Shown one piece after another: positions 20,261 through 30,748 of a DNA stretch of 64,000 nt (its first letter is position 1; the number at the start of each line of letters is the position of its first letter). The DNA is from Steroidobacteraceae bacterium (GTDB lineage Bacteria; Pseudomonadota; Gammaproteobacteria; Steroidobacterales; Steroidobacteraceae): positions 51,349 to 115,348 of the forward strand of contig JABAQU010000008.1 of NCBI GenBank assembly GCA_019187185.1. Direction: 5' to 3'. The notes beneath the pieces were generated by a model. That model saw only the letters and a program-made list of their open reading frames with translations, ran no database searches and was not told the origin of the DNA. A program made the translations under genes and the position numbers.

Positions 20261-22489
20261 CTATTGCATGGCGCGGGTCGCGAGCGGGGCGAATTCCGCG
20301 GCTTTCATGTAGCCGACGACGCGGAAGTTGCGGCGCTCGAGGCCGTCCGCACCGTAGAACGCGATGGTCGGCGGGCCGAAGATCCCGAAGTGCCTGAGCA
20401 GTGCCTGATCATCGCCGTCGTTCGCCGTGACGTCGGCGCGCAGCAGCACGGCGCGCGCGAGCGCCGCCTGCACGGCCGGTTCGCCGAACGTGTACTTCTC
20501 CATCTCCTTGCACGAGACGCACCAGTCCGCGTAGAAATCGAGCATCAGCGGCCGGCCCGCCGCGCGCGCGGCGGCAATTTCCGTCTCGAGATCGGCGACG
20601 GTCTTGACGGTCCGGAACTGCAGCTGCGCATGTGGCCTCGCCAGACGGGGTATCGGCGCGAGCGGGTCGCTGCCGCCGAGCGCAGCCCCCGCGAGCAACG
20701 CGAGTCCGTAGAGCGCGGCCGCGGCGCCGGCGGCGCGAGGGATCCACTTGTGCCGGGACTGCGCGATCGCGCGCCAGCAGACCCACACGGCTGAAAACGC
20801 CGTCACGGCCCACAACAACAGCGCGATGCGGCCGGGGACGACGCGGCCGAGCATCCACGCGGCGACCAGCAGGAAAAGCACGCCAAACGCACGTTTCACG
20901 GTGTCCATCCAGGCGCCCGCCTTCGGCAGCAGCTTGCCGGCGGACGCGCCGACGGCAAGGAGTGGCGCCCCCATGCCGAGACTCATCGCAAAGAGCGCCA
21001 GCCCGCCGCGCGCGACATTGCCGCTCTGACCGATCACCGCGAGTGTCGCGACGAGTGCCGGAGCCACGCAGGTCGTCACGATCAGCGCTGACAGCGCGCC
21101 CATGGCGGCGACGCCGCCGAACGTACCGGCGCGCCGCCGATTGCTGGCATCGGCGAGGCGCGTCTGGATCGCGGCCGGCATCTGGATCGTGAAGAGCCCG
21201 AACATCGACAAGGCGAGCACGATGAACAGCATCGCGAACGCGGTGACGATCCACGGCTGCTGGAACGCCGCCTGCACCTGCGCGCCGGCCGCTGCCGCCG
21301 CGATGCCCGCGAGCGTGTACGTGAACGCCATGCCGAGCACGTAGCTCAGCGACAGGAAGAACGCGCGGCGTGTGGTGACGTCCTTGCCCTGACCCGCGAT
21401 GATGCCGGAGAGGATCGGGACCATGGGCAGCACGCAGGGTGTGAATGCGAGCAGGAGACCCGCACCGAAGAAGAACCCGATGACGAGCAGCAGATTGCCG
21501 GTCCGGATGAAGCCCGCCATCCAGTCCTGCTTCGACACAAATTTGCCCGAGTCGGGTGACATTGTTCCGCCGGCGGGTAAATCGACCTGCAGTGTCTTCG
21601 TGATCGGCGGGTAACAGAGCCCGGCGTCCGCACATCCCTGGTAGGTCACGGCGATCGGCAATGTGAGCGCGCTCCCGCCTGCGCGGGCAACGGGAATGCG
21701 CGCGACGAGCTCGTCGCGATAGATCTCCTGCTCGCCGAAGTATTCGTCGCTGTGGATCTCGCCCTTCGGCAGCGCCAGCTGACCGAGGGTCGCCCCGCTG
21801 CCCGTCGTCTTGACGCCGAGGCGATTGCGATACAGGTAATACCCGGGGGCGATCTCCCATGCGAGCTGCACGCGGTCCGGCCCGTCGCTCGCCGCCACGA
21901 GGCGGAACGCGACGTCGGGATCGAGGAACTCGTCGCCATTCGCACCGCCGCCGGGGGTGCCACGCGAGCGTGCGAGCAGGGTGTCGATGCTGCGTGTCGC
22001 GCCGGCCACTTCGCCGCCGCCCGGCGTGGGCCCCAGGACCGGCACTTCGACCGTGGTTTGCCAGGTTGTCGGCGGGTAGCACAGTCCCGCGTCCGCGCAA
22101 CCCTGCAGCTTGAGCGCGAGCGGCACCTGGACGGGGCCGGCGCCCTGGCCCGGCGCGAGCGTGATGGGCACCTTGACGTCGAAACGGCCGCGATAGATCT
22201 CCTGCTCGCCGAAATACTCGTCGGTGTGCAGTTCGCCCGTCGGATAGATGGGCTCGCCCAGGGTCGCGTGGGGCGCGCTGGTCGTGATCCCCATCCGCTT
22301 GCGATAGAGGTAGTAACCGCGCTCGACGTTCCAGTGCACGACGATCTCGCGCCCGTCGCTGTCGACCGAGTACCGGTACGCCGCCTCGGGGGCCAGGAAT
22401 TCGTCGGCGGCATGGCTCGGCACGATGGCCAGCAGCCAAAGCATCGGCAGGGCTGCAGCCAGGTGCGCAGCGCGTATCAAGGTCGGCAT
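20261..22489 (-). CDS. dsbD: Thiol:disulfide interchange protein DsbD with two tandem N-terminal domains
   Basis: Moves reducing power from cytoplasmic thioredoxin across the inner membrane to periplasmic partners. The 742 residues are much longer than E. coli DsbD (about 565). A signal peptide (1-27) is followed by two DsbD-alpha domains, about 28-150 and 183-308, each ending in QGCADAGLCYPP with both redox cysteines. About eight membrane helices follow (conserved FTPCVLPM and TTCVAPA cysteines). A thioredoxin-like gamma domain carries WCVSC at 656-660. ATG at 22489. DsbD is certain; the consequence of the duplicated head domain is unknown. Confidence 0.96.
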   Translation of the reverse strand: MPTLIRAAHLAAALPMLWLLAIVPSHAADEFLAPEAAYRYSVDSDGREIVVHWNVERGYYLYRKRMGITTSAPHATLGEPIYPTGELHTDEYFGEQEIYRGRFDVKVPITLAPGQGAGPVQVPLALKLQGCADAGLCYPPTTWQTTVEVPVLGPTPGGGEVAGATRSIDTLLARSRGTPGGGANGDEFLDPDVAFRLVAASDGPDRVQLAWEIAPGYYLYRNRLGVKTTGSGATLGQLALPKGEIHSDEYFGEQEIYRDELVARIPVARAGGSALTLPIAVTYQGCADAGLCYPPITKTLQVDLPAGGTMSPDSGKFVSKQDWMAGFIRTGNLLLVIGFFFGAGLLLAFTPCVLPMVPILSGIIAGQGKDVTTRRAFFLSLSYVLGMAFTYTLAGIAAAAAGAQVQAAFQQPWIVTAFAMLFIVLALSMFGLFTIQMPAAIQTRLADASNRRRAGTFGGVAAMGALSALIVTTCVAPALVATLAVIGQSGNVARGGLALFAMSLGMGAPLLAVGASAGKLLPKAGAWMDTVKRAFGVLFLLVAAWMLGRVVPGRIALLLWAVTAFSAVWVCWRAIAQSRHKWIPRAAGAAAALYGLALLAGAALGGSDPLAPIPRLARPHAQLQFRTVKTVADLETEIAAARAAGRPLMLDFYADWCVSCKEMEKYTFGEPAVQAALARAVLLRADVTANDGDDQALLRHFGIFGPPTIAFYGADGLERRNFRVVGYMKAAEFAPLATRAMQ

Positions 22490-22585
22490 CCGGTCATCCT
22501 AAGCGACGTTGCAGCGGCAATCCTTGGATCTGTCGCCCATTCGGAGGTTCGCGCCTGCATTATGTGAAATCGCATCGTGTCAAGT

Positions 22586-22614
22586 CTTGAAATCCGGATC
22601 GCCGACCCTATGAT
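22586..22614 (+). promoter_or_regulatory. Heat-shock (sigma-32 type) promoter of groESL
   Basis: CTTGAAA (22586-22592), a 13-base spacer, then CCCTATGAT (22606-22614). This closely matches the RpoH consensus CTTGAA-N13-15-CCCCATnT. The inner TTGAAA and TATGAT, 16 bases apart, also resemble a sigma-70 promoter, so both holoenzymes may use it. It is about 90 bases upstream of groES. Confidence 0.75.
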
Positions 22615-22640
22615 TAGCAGCCAATCGGGGAGAGTGCTAA
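22614..22640 (+). promoter_or_regulatory. Degenerate CIRCE operator (HrcA binding site)
   Basis: TTAGCAGCC, 9 bases, GAGTGCTAA. The CIRCE consensus is TTAGCACTC-N9-GAGTGCTAA: the right half is perfect, the left half has 7 of 9 bases, and the spacing is exact. It overlaps the -10 region and the likely transcription start, where HrcA represses groESL. The right half also belongs to a short perfect dyad, AGAGTG-CTAA-CACTCT (22631-22646). Confidence 0.75.
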
Positions 22641-22701
22641 CACTCTTGTCCCGACGAACATAGAAACAGTCATCAAACACAGTCTCGCAGGAGCGTTTTC
22701 C

Positions 22702-24631
<1,930 letters not shown>

Positions 24632-24643
24632 GAACGACCGGTT

Positions 24644-24716
24644 CGAAAGTCGCGGAACATCGACCCCCGTTTCCGCGCAACCCTCGAAGCCCCGCCCCGT
24701 GCGGGGCTTCTTTTTT
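24644..24716 (+). repeat. Two-hairpin direct repeat, copy A (3' of groEL)
   Basis: The first 37 bases (starting CGAAAGTCGCGGAACATCG) match 25397-25433 at 36 positions. Hairpin 1 is CGCGGAA, a 13-base C-rich loop containing ATCGACCCCCG, then TTCCGCG. Hairpin 2 is the terminator stem. The loop as well as the stems is conserved between the two copies, which suggests selection on the RNA. Confidence 0.85.
24686..24716 (+). terminator. Intrinsic terminator of groESL
   Basis: A perfect 10-bp stem, GAAGCCCCGC (24686-24695) and GCGGGGCTTC (24701-24710), with a 5-base loop, followed by six T (24711-24716). Confidence 0.93.
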
Positions 24717-24729
24717 CGAGCTGGGAGCT

Positions 24730-24800
24730 GGTGCCGGGTTTTCGGTTGTTCGGCTATTTGGACGGATGGCAAATAACCGAACAACCGAAAACCCGGCACC
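24730..24800. repeat. Palindromic intergenic repeat, copy 3 (between groEL and VOC gene)
   Basis: 31-bp arms (24730-24760, 24770-24800) with one mismatch and a 9-base loop. Compared with copy 1 one base pair changed on both sides (GGTTATTCGG/CCGAATAACC became GGTTGTTCGG/CCGAACAACC), so pairing is kept. It ends exactly before the ATG at 24801. Confidence 0.93.
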
Positions 24801-24815
24801 ATGTATTCTCCGCGG

Positions 24816-25286
24816 ATGACAGATGCGATCCTGAGGCGCACGACCTTTCTCGTGCCGGACGCCGAAGCGGCGGCAAACTTTTACGTCGAAGTGTTCGGCT
24901 GGACACGCTGGTACGACCAGGAATTGTCGGTCGACGGACGCTTCCCGCCGGCGGCGCCCCACGGGGCGCGCGCGCACCTCGTGCTGATCAAGGCCGAAGA
25001 TCCGCACATCGGCATGCTGGGGCTCATGCAGTACCTCGAGCCGCCATTCGATACGGCCGTGAAGACCGGCCGCACCCGCGTATCGATGGGCGAGGCGATC
25101 CTCGTGGTCGAGGCGAAGGACCTCGATGGCATCCACGAGCGCGCCCGCGCCCGGGGTGCCACGATCGTCACAGCGCCGGTCGACTGGGAGGTGCCGCGCA
25201 ACGACGGCCAGGGCGTGTTCCGGCTGCGGACGCTGTCCCTGTTCGACCCGAACGGAATCTACATCGAAGTCAACGCATTTCGATGA
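24816..25286 (+). CDS. VOC (glyoxalase/bleomycin-resistance) superfamily protein
   Basis: A 156-residue protein with the paired beta-alpha-beta-beta-beta units of the vicinal oxygen chelate fold: ATTFYV-type strand-helix near the N-terminus (FLVPDAEAAANFYVEVFGW), and a C-terminal LFDPNGIYIEVNAF segment containing the usual metal-site Glu. VOC enzymes include glyoxalases, dioxygenases and antibiotic-binding proteins; the substrate cannot be told. ATG 24816 gives the typical N-terminus. ATG 24801, directly abutting the palindromic repeat, would add five residues. Confidence 0.85.
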   Translation: MTDAILRRTTFLVPDAEAAANFYVEVFGWTRWYDQELSVDGRFPPAAPHGARAHLVLIKAEDPHIGMLGLMQYLEPPFDTAVKTGRTRVSMGEAILVVEAKDLDGIHERARARGATIVTAPVDWEVPRNDGQGVFRLRTLSLFDPNGIYIEVNAFR

Positions 25287-25396
25287 TTTTGCTGGGTTTC
25301 CCCTACGTATTTGCTCGTAAGGGAACTTTCGCGCCGGTGGAGTAGTCTATCCGCTGCAAGTTACGGGAGAGCCGGCGTATCGCGCCGACTCCTCCC

Positions 25397-25467
25397 CGAA
25401 AGCCGCGGAACATCGACCCCCGTTTCCGCGCAATGCCTCGAGCCCCGCCATGCGGGGCTCTTTTTTT
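25397..25467 (+). repeat. Two-hairpin direct repeat, copy B (3' of the VOC gene)
   Basis: The partner of 24644-24716. 36 of the first 37 bases are the same, including the C-rich loop of hairpin 1. The terminator stem is shorter, with a CAT loop in place of CCCGT. Confidence 0.85.
25440..25467 (+). terminator. Intrinsic terminator downstream of the VOC gene
   Basis: Stem GAGCCCCGC (25440-25448) and GCGGGGCTC (25452-25460), loop CAT, followed by seven T (25461-25467). Confidence 0.92.
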
Positions 25468-25473
25468 GGCCTG

Positions 25474-26859
25474 CTACTTCGCGAGCTCGGTCAGGAGCGT
25501 GCGCCACTGGATCAGCGCGCCGTCGATTGCGGCAAGCGGCACGCGCTCATTGAGGCCATGCGCGAAGGAGTCCTCCGAGCGCATGAACAGGGCGGACACG
25601 CCATACGAGGGAATCCCTGCCGCACGAAAGTGCAGGCTATCGGTTGCGCCGGCGCTCATGCTCGGCACGATCGGCAGGCCGGGTGCGCGTGCGTGCACGG
25701 CCTTCGTGACCGCGGCGACGATGTCGGCGCGCAGCGGCGAGGCGTCGCTGGCGGTCGGATCGTCGAGCGTCGTGACCGTCGCATCGGGGTCGGCGACGAC
25801 ATCGACGAGGGTGGCACGCACGCTTTCGACGCTGACCCCCGGGAAGATCCGGCAATTCACGGACACCGTGGCCGACTGCGGCAGCGCATTGTGCGCATGA
25901 CCGCCGCGCAGCATCGTCGGCACGCAGGTCGTGCCGATCTGGCCGACGGTATCCGGATGCGCGGCGAGCACGGCGGCCGCGGCCGTGTCGCCGGTGGCGG
26001 CGAAGCGCAGCATCGCCTCGCCAAGTGGCCCGGGCGTCCGCTTGCCCGTCGCCTCGAGCGATGCGCGCGTCAGCTCGTTGCGCATGTACGGGAAGTGAAA
26101 GGCGGCGATGCGGTCGATCGCGCGCGCGAGCTGCGCGATCGCGTTCACGCCCGAGGGTCGACTCGAATGGCCGCCCGGGTTCGTGAACGTGATGTCGAAA
26201 TCCGCGTACGTCTTCTCGCCGGCCTGCAGATCGTAGACGAGCGGCGTGTTGTCGGAGGCGAGCCTGCCGCCGCCGCCGTCGCCATTCAGCACGAACTCCG
26301 CGTCCGGGAACTGCTTCGCGAGCACGCGGGTCGTCTTCATCGAAGTCTCTTCGTCGCCCGAGAACGCGAGGATGATGTCCCGGTCCGGCGTGAAGCCCTC
26401 GGACTTCAATTGCCGGATCGTCGTGACGACCATCGCGACATCGAACTTGTTGTCGTCGGCGCCGCGGCCGTAGAGATAGCCGTTCTCGACGACCGGGGTG
26501 AACGGGTCGCGTTCCCAGTCCTCGGCTCGCGCTGCGACCACGTCCATGTGATCCGAAATGATCATCGGACGCTTCCTGCCTGTTCCGCGATAGCGCGCGA
26601 CCAGGGTCGCGGTCTCACCGATGCGTTCGATGTGGATGTCCGCTTTCGGAATGCCGCCGGCCTCGAGTTGCTGCGCGAGGTACGCCGCATACGCGGGCAC
26701 CTGCCCCTCGCCTTCGACGGTGCGAAAGCCGACCGATTTCTCCAGTAGCTCGAGCGCCGCGGCGGATGGTGTGGTGGCCGAGCGGGCGGGCAGCGTGCAG
26801 GCGAGCAGCAGCGTCGTGCAGAGGGCGAGGGCGAGCGGGGCGGGTTGACGGTGCGGCAT
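25474..26859 (-). CDS. Secreted M20 family metallopeptidase
   Basis: A 461-residue periplasmic or exported peptidase/deacylase. A signal peptide occupies about 1-27 (cleavage after ARS). The dizinc site is recognisable: ISDHMDVV (usual HxDVV motif), GRGADDNKF (the bridging Asp motif, here ADDNK instead of the common DMKG), and SGDEET with the catalytic Glu. The dimerisation lid lies near 215-335. A GHSSRPSG segment supplies the conserved His. M20 members cleave dipeptides or N-acyl amino acids; the substrate is unknown. The gene is convergent with VOC and its terminator. Confidence 0.9.
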   Translation of the reverse strand: MPHRQPAPLALALCTTLLLACTLPARSATTPSAAALELLEKSVGFRTVEGEGQVPAYAAYLAQQLEAGGIPKADIHIERIGETATLVARYRGTGRKRPMIISDHMDVVAARAEDWERDPFTPVVENGYLYGRGADDNKFDVAMVVTTIRQLKSEGFTPDRDIILAFSGDEETSMKTTRVLAKQFPDAEFVLNGDGGGGRLASDNTPLVYDLQAGEKTYADFDITFTNPGGHSSRPSGVNAIAQLARAIDRIAAFHFPYMRNELTRASLEATGKRTPGPLGEAMLRFAATGDTAAAAVLAAHPDTVGQIGTTCVPTMLRGGHAHNALPQSATVSVNCRIFPGVSVESVRATLVDVVADPDATVTTLDDPTASDASPLRADIVAAVTKAVHARAPGLPIVPSMSAGATDSLHFRAAGIPSYGVSALFMRSEDSFAHGLNERVPLAAIDGALIQWRTLLTELAK

Positions 26860-26947
26860 GTGTGCTCCTGTCGGCTGTGGCAGACGCGCGGCGGGCGATG
26901 CAGCGGCGTATATTCAGCCGATGCTCGCCGTGGCGCGGGAGGCAACT

Positions 26948-27805
26948 ATGTCAAGTATAACGGGCGCGTATCGGGCGCTGTGGCTGGCGGTGGCGGTGGC
27001 GCAGGTGGCGGGCTGCGCGCGCGACGCGGCGCCGGCGCAGGCGCAGATCGAATGGACGCGCGAGGCGCTCGCGCGCAATCCGGATCTCGACGTGGTGGCG
27101 GTCGATCCAAAGGGCGTCTTCACGGTGCGCATGCGCGCAGGTGGTGAGCTGCGCACCGTCGGGGTGGACGATGTCGTCGCGGCCCCGCCCGGCGTAGTCA
27201 GCACGTCGATGCAGGACGCGGCGCCGCCGCCCGCACAACGAGCCTCCGCAGAGACGGAGCCCGGCGCTGCGACAGAGGAAAATCCGGTGGCGGGTGAGAC
27301 CGCCACAGTGGCGGAAGCGACGGAAGACGTGGCGCACAGCGGGATCACCGTGACGCGCGACGCCGGGCGCGTCAGCATCACGGGCCCCGGGGTCTCCATT
27401 GCGAGCGCATCGGCGCCTGCACCGGCCGCCGCGGCCGGCGCGATGCCCGCGACCGGCGCGCGCGCGCCAGGCAGCACGGAGCGGCGCAATCTGCCGATGA
27501 TCTGCGAAGGAGAGCGCCTGATGCACATCGACAATCGTGCCATCACCTTCGATGGTGACGGACTCATCGTGCGGGACGGGTGCGACCTGTACCTCACGAA
27601 CAGCCGCATCGCGGCGAGCGGCACGGCGATCACGGTGGCCGGCGGCAAGGTCCACATCGTAGGGAGCGACGTCGAGGGCGCCGTGGCCTCGATCGACGCG
27701 TCGCAGGGCGCGCAGGTCTACCTCTCGCGTGCATCGATCGACGGCCTGCAGCGCCGCTTCGATTCGGCGCAGATCAGCGATCTCGGCGGCAACCGCTATC
27801 GCTGA
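26948..27805 (+). CDS. Lipoprotein with Ala/Pro-rich linker and beta-helix-like C-terminal domain
   Basis: A 285-residue protein of unknown function. The signal sequence ends in the lipobox VAGC near residue 21. A small N-terminal alpha/beta unit is followed by about 100 residues rich in Ala, Pro, Thr and Glu, probably disordered. The C-terminal 90 residues alternate short strands (RLMHIDNRAITFDGDGLIV, TNSRIAASGTAITVAGG, VHIVGSDVEG), similar to right-handed beta-helix rungs. GGGAGG five bases before ATG 26948 fixes the start. It ends 10 bases before glnE and is probably co-transcribed with it. Confidence 0.7.
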   Translation: MSSITGAYRALWLAVAVAQVAGCARDAAPAQAQIEWTREALARNPDLDVVAVDPKGVFTVRMRAGGELRTVGVDDVVAAPPGVVSTSMQDAAPPPAQRASAETEPGAATEENPVAGETATVAEATEDVAHSGITVTRDAGRVSITGPGVSIASASAPAPAAAAGAMPATGARAPGSTERRNLPMICEGERLMHIDNRAITFDGDGLIVRDGCDLYLTNSRIAASGTAITVAGGKVHIVGSDVEGAVASIDASQGAQVYLSRASIDGLQRRFDSAQISDLGGNRYR

Positions 27806-27815
27806 TGCCGACCTG

Positions 27816-30719
27816 ATGACGACGTCTGCAGCCGATGCCGCCGCGGCACGCACGGCGGACATGCTGCGCGAGATCGCGACGCTGCCCGGCGTGGCGCAGG
27901 CGCTGGCCGCGGCGTCCCCGCAGGTGGCGGCCTCGATGCCGGGCGTGTTCGCGGCGAGCGATTTCATCGCGGAGTCGTGCCTGCAGCACCCGTCGCTGAT
28001 ACCGTCGTTGCTCGAAGGCGATGTGCTTCATGTCCCGGGTGCGTCCGCCAGCTACGAGCGTGCGGCGCAGGACGCACTGGCGATCGTGGACGAAGCGCAA
28101 TTCCAGTCGTGGATCCGCCACTGGCGCCGCCGCGAGATGGTACGCATCGCGTGGCGTGATCTCGCCGGCTGGGCGGATCTCGACGAGACGCTCGCGGCGC
28201 TGTCGGCCTTCGCCGATGCCGCCGTCGGCTCGGCGAGCGGCTTTGCGACACGCACGCTTGCGGCACGCTTCGGCACGCCGCGCAGCGAAGAGGGCATTGC
28301 GCAACCGGTCGTCGTGGTCGGCATGGGCAAGCTCGGCGGCGGCGAGCTGAACTTCTCGTCGGATATCGATCTCGTGTTCCTCTACCCCGAGCACGGGGAG
28401 ACCGACGGTGCGCGGCGGATCGCGAACGAAGAGTACTTCACGCGCCATGGCCAGGTGCTGATCCGGCTCCTCGATGCGCGCACGGTCGACGGCTTCGTGT
28501 TTCGCATCGACATGCGGCTGCGGCCGTTCGGTGACAGCGGGCCGCTCGCGGCGAGCTTCGCGTCGTTCGAGGACTACCTGTTGCGCCACGGCCGCGCGTG
28601 GGAGCGTTACGCCTGGGTGAAGGCGCGCGCGATCACGGCGCCCGACGCGTATGCCGAAATCCACGCGAATGCCGTGCGACCCTTCGTCTACCGGCGCTAC
28701 CTCGACTTCGGCGTCTTCGAATCGCTGCGCGAGATGAAGGGATTGATCGAGCGCGAGGTGCAGCGACGCGAGCTCGAGGACAACATCAAGCTCGGGCCCG
28801 GCGGCATCCGCGAGATCGAGTTCGTCGTGCAGGCATTGCAACTCGTGCGCGGCGGACAGGATCGGCGCCTGCAGACACCGTCACTCCTCGAAGCGTTGCG
28901 GGTGATCGAAAGCGGGCGCGCGTTGCCGCCCGGCGCGGTCGCGAGGTTGCGCGACGCATACGTCTTTCTGCGCCGTCTCGAGAACCGGTTGCAGATGCTG
29001 CGGGACGAGCAGACGCACGAGCTGCCGGTCGACGGCATCGCGCGCGCGCGTATTGCGACCGCGATGGGATTTCCCGCATGGGACGCGCTGGCGTCGGCTC
29101 TCGCGGTGCATCGACGACACGTCTCGGCACAGTTCAAGGCTGTCGTGTTCGCGGCCGATGCCGACGGCGCGACACCGTTGATCACGGTCGACCTCGGGCC
29201 CCTGTGGGAGTCCGGTGAGCGATCCGGCGCGGGCGCGATGGAGCAAACGCTCGCGGAGGCCGGCCTCCGCGATGCACCGCAGGCCGCGCGCCTGCTCGTC
29301 GAGTTCGGTGCGTCCATGCTCGAGCGGCGGCTCGATGCCGCGGGGCGCAAGCGCGTGCGGGCGCTGATGCCCGCCGTGGTCGCGGACATCGCGGCAGCCG
29401 GCGGCGCCACGGAAACGCTGCGACGGGTCCTCGACGTGTTCGAGGCCATCGGCTCGCGCTCGGTGTATTTCGCGCTGCTGCACGAGAGCCCCATGGCTCG
29501 GCGGCGTCTCGTCGACCTGTGTGCACACGGGGAATTCCTCGCCGCGCAGATCGCCGCGCACCCGCTGCTGCTCGACGAGCTGCTCGACGATCGTCTCCTC
29601 GATGCCGTGCCGGATCGCGCAGCGCTCGCACAGGATCTCGAGCTGCGCATGCAGCAGGTCGTCGACGACGATCCGGAGCGACAGGTCGAGGCGTTGCGGC
29701 ACTTCCAGCGCGCTGCCGTTTTTCGCATCGCCGTCGCGGACCTTACGGGGCGCCTGCCCGTGATGCGGGTCAGTGACCGGCTGACCGACATCGCGGAACT
29801 GATCGTCGGGCATGCCATGGATCTCGGCTGGCGGCAGATCGTCGCGCAGTTCGGCACCCCCATGTGCGGCGAGGGCGACTCGCGGCGTGCGGTGCGCATC
29901 GGCGCCGTCGGATACGGCAAGCTGGGCGGCATCGAGCTCGGCTACAGTTCCGACCTCGATCTCGTGTTCCTGCACGACTCGGCGGGCGGCAGCGAGGAAA
30001 CCGACGGCGCGAAGCCGCTCGACAACCAGGTGTTTTTCGTGCGGCTCGCGCAGCGCATCGTGCACCTGCTGACCATGCATTCGGCGGCGGGCCGGCTTTA
30101 CGAGGTGGACATGCGCCTGCGACCGAGCGGCAAGGGCGGCATGCTCGTGACCAGCATCGCGGCGTTCGCGGCCTATCAGCGCTCGGAGGCCTGGACCTGG
30201 GAGCACCAGGCGCTGCTGCACGCCCGGGCGGTCGCAGGGGCGCCCGAACTCTGTGCGGCGTTCGAGCGCGAGCGGCTCGACATCCTGCGCTCCGCCGTGC
30301 GTCGCGAGACCCTGCGCGAGGAGGTGCGCGCAATGCGCGAGCGGATGCGCCGCGAGCTGTCGCGCGCAGGCGCAGGGCTCATCGACCTGAAGCAGGACCC
30401 CGGCGGCATCGCGGATATCGAATTCCTCGCGCAGTACTGGGCGCTGCGCTGGGCCGGTGACTATCCGCCGGTCGCGTTCTACCCGGACACGATCAGGCAG
30501 CTCGAATCGGTGGCATCGGCGGATCTCGTGCCGCAGTCCACCGTGGATGTGCTGACGCGCGCCTATCGGGCCTACCGGGAACGGATCCACCATCGCGCGC
30601 TCGCGGACGCGCCACCGATCGTTCCCGCGGAGGAGTTTCGCGACGAGCGCGCAGCGGTTACCGCGATCTGGGACGCGACGATGCGGGGTCCGGGCCAGTG
30701 TGCGGAGGCCGGTCTATAA
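27816..30719 (+). CDS. glnE: Bifunctional glutamine synthetase adenylyltransferase/adenylyl-removing enzyme
   Basis: Controls glutamine synthetase by attaching or removing AMP in response to PII and glutamine. The 967 residues contain two nucleotidyltransferase domains, each with its own signature: GGGELNFSSDIDLVFLYPE near residue 170 (adenylyl-removing half) and GGIELGYSSDLDLVFLHD near 702 (adenylylating half). Both keep the metal-binding DxD. ATG 27816 was chosen from family length (E. coli 946) because the frame is open further upstream inside the preceding gene. The gene is followed by a CHCC zinc-finger gene. Confidence 0.97.
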   Translation: MTTSAADAAAARTADMLREIATLPGVAQALAAASPQVAASMPGVFAASDFIAESCLQHPSLIPSLLEGDVLHVPGASASYERAAQDALAIVDEAQFQSWIRHWRRREMVRIAWRDLAGWADLDETLAALSAFADAAVGSASGFATRTLAARFGTPRSEEGIAQPVVVVGMGKLGGGELNFSSDIDLVFLYPEHGETDGARRIANEEYFTRHGQVLIRLLDARTVDGFVFRIDMRLRPFGDSGPLAASFASFEDYLLRHGRAWERYAWVKARAITAPDAYAEIHANAVRPFVYRRYLDFGVFESLREMKGLIEREVQRRELEDNIKLGPGGIREIEFVVQALQLVRGGQDRRLQTPSLLEALRVIESGRALPPGAVARLRDAYVFLRRLENRLQMLRDEQTHELPVDGIARARIATAMGFPAWDALASALAVHRRHVSAQFKAVVFAADADGATPLITVDLGPLWESGERSGAGAMEQTLAEAGLRDAPQAARLLVEFGASMLERRLDAAGRKRVRALMPAVVADIAAAGGATETLRRVLDVFEAIGSRSVYFALLHESPMARRRLVDLCAHGEFLAAQIAAHPLLLDELLDDRLLDAVPDRAALAQDLELRMQQVVDDDPERQVEALRHFQRAAVFRIAVADLTGRLPVMRVSDRLTDIAELIVGHAMDLGWRQIVAQFGTPMCGEGDSRRAVRIGAVGYGKLGGIELGYSSDLDLVFLHDSAGGSEETDGAKPLDNQVFFVRLAQRIVHLLTMHSAAGRLYEVDMRLRPSGKGGMLVTSIAAFAAYQRSEAWTWEHQALLHARAVAGAPELCAAFERERLDILRSAVRRETLREEVRAMRERMRRELSRAGAGLIDLKQDPGGIADIEFLAQYWALRWAGDYPPVAFYPDTIRQLESVASADLVPQSTVDVLTRAYRAYRERIHHRALADAPPIVPAEEFRDERAAVTAIWDATMRGPGQCAEAGL

Positions 30720-30748
30720 TGCCGACTACGCCCTTGCGGAACCGTTCC

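Larger units (their letters stand above)
25350..25467 (+). ncRNA. Candidate structured RNA with three hairpins ending in a terminator
   Basis: In the 187-base space between the VOC gene and the M20 peptidase gene, three hairpins follow one another. Hairpin 1 (25366-25392) pairs GGAG with CTCC around an inner CGGCG/CGCCG stem. Hairpin 2 is CGCGGAA/TTCCGCG with a C-rich loop. Hairpin 3 is the terminator (25440-25460) with its T-run. A weak -10-like TAGTCTAT precedes at 25343-25350. It could be an independent small RNA or just the 3' end of the VOC mRNA. It does not match 6S, glycine riboswitch or other RNAs I know. Confidence 0.3.

Noticed and set aside
20261..22489. DsbD N-terminal duplication as an assembly error
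   Set aside because: The two alpha domains are clearly diverged in sequence outside the conserved motifs, so they are not a copied read.
25350..25467. 6S RNA or glycine riboswitch
   Set aside because: There is no long closed stem with central bubble as in 6S RNA, no glycine-aptamer core, and no downstream target gene on the same strand.
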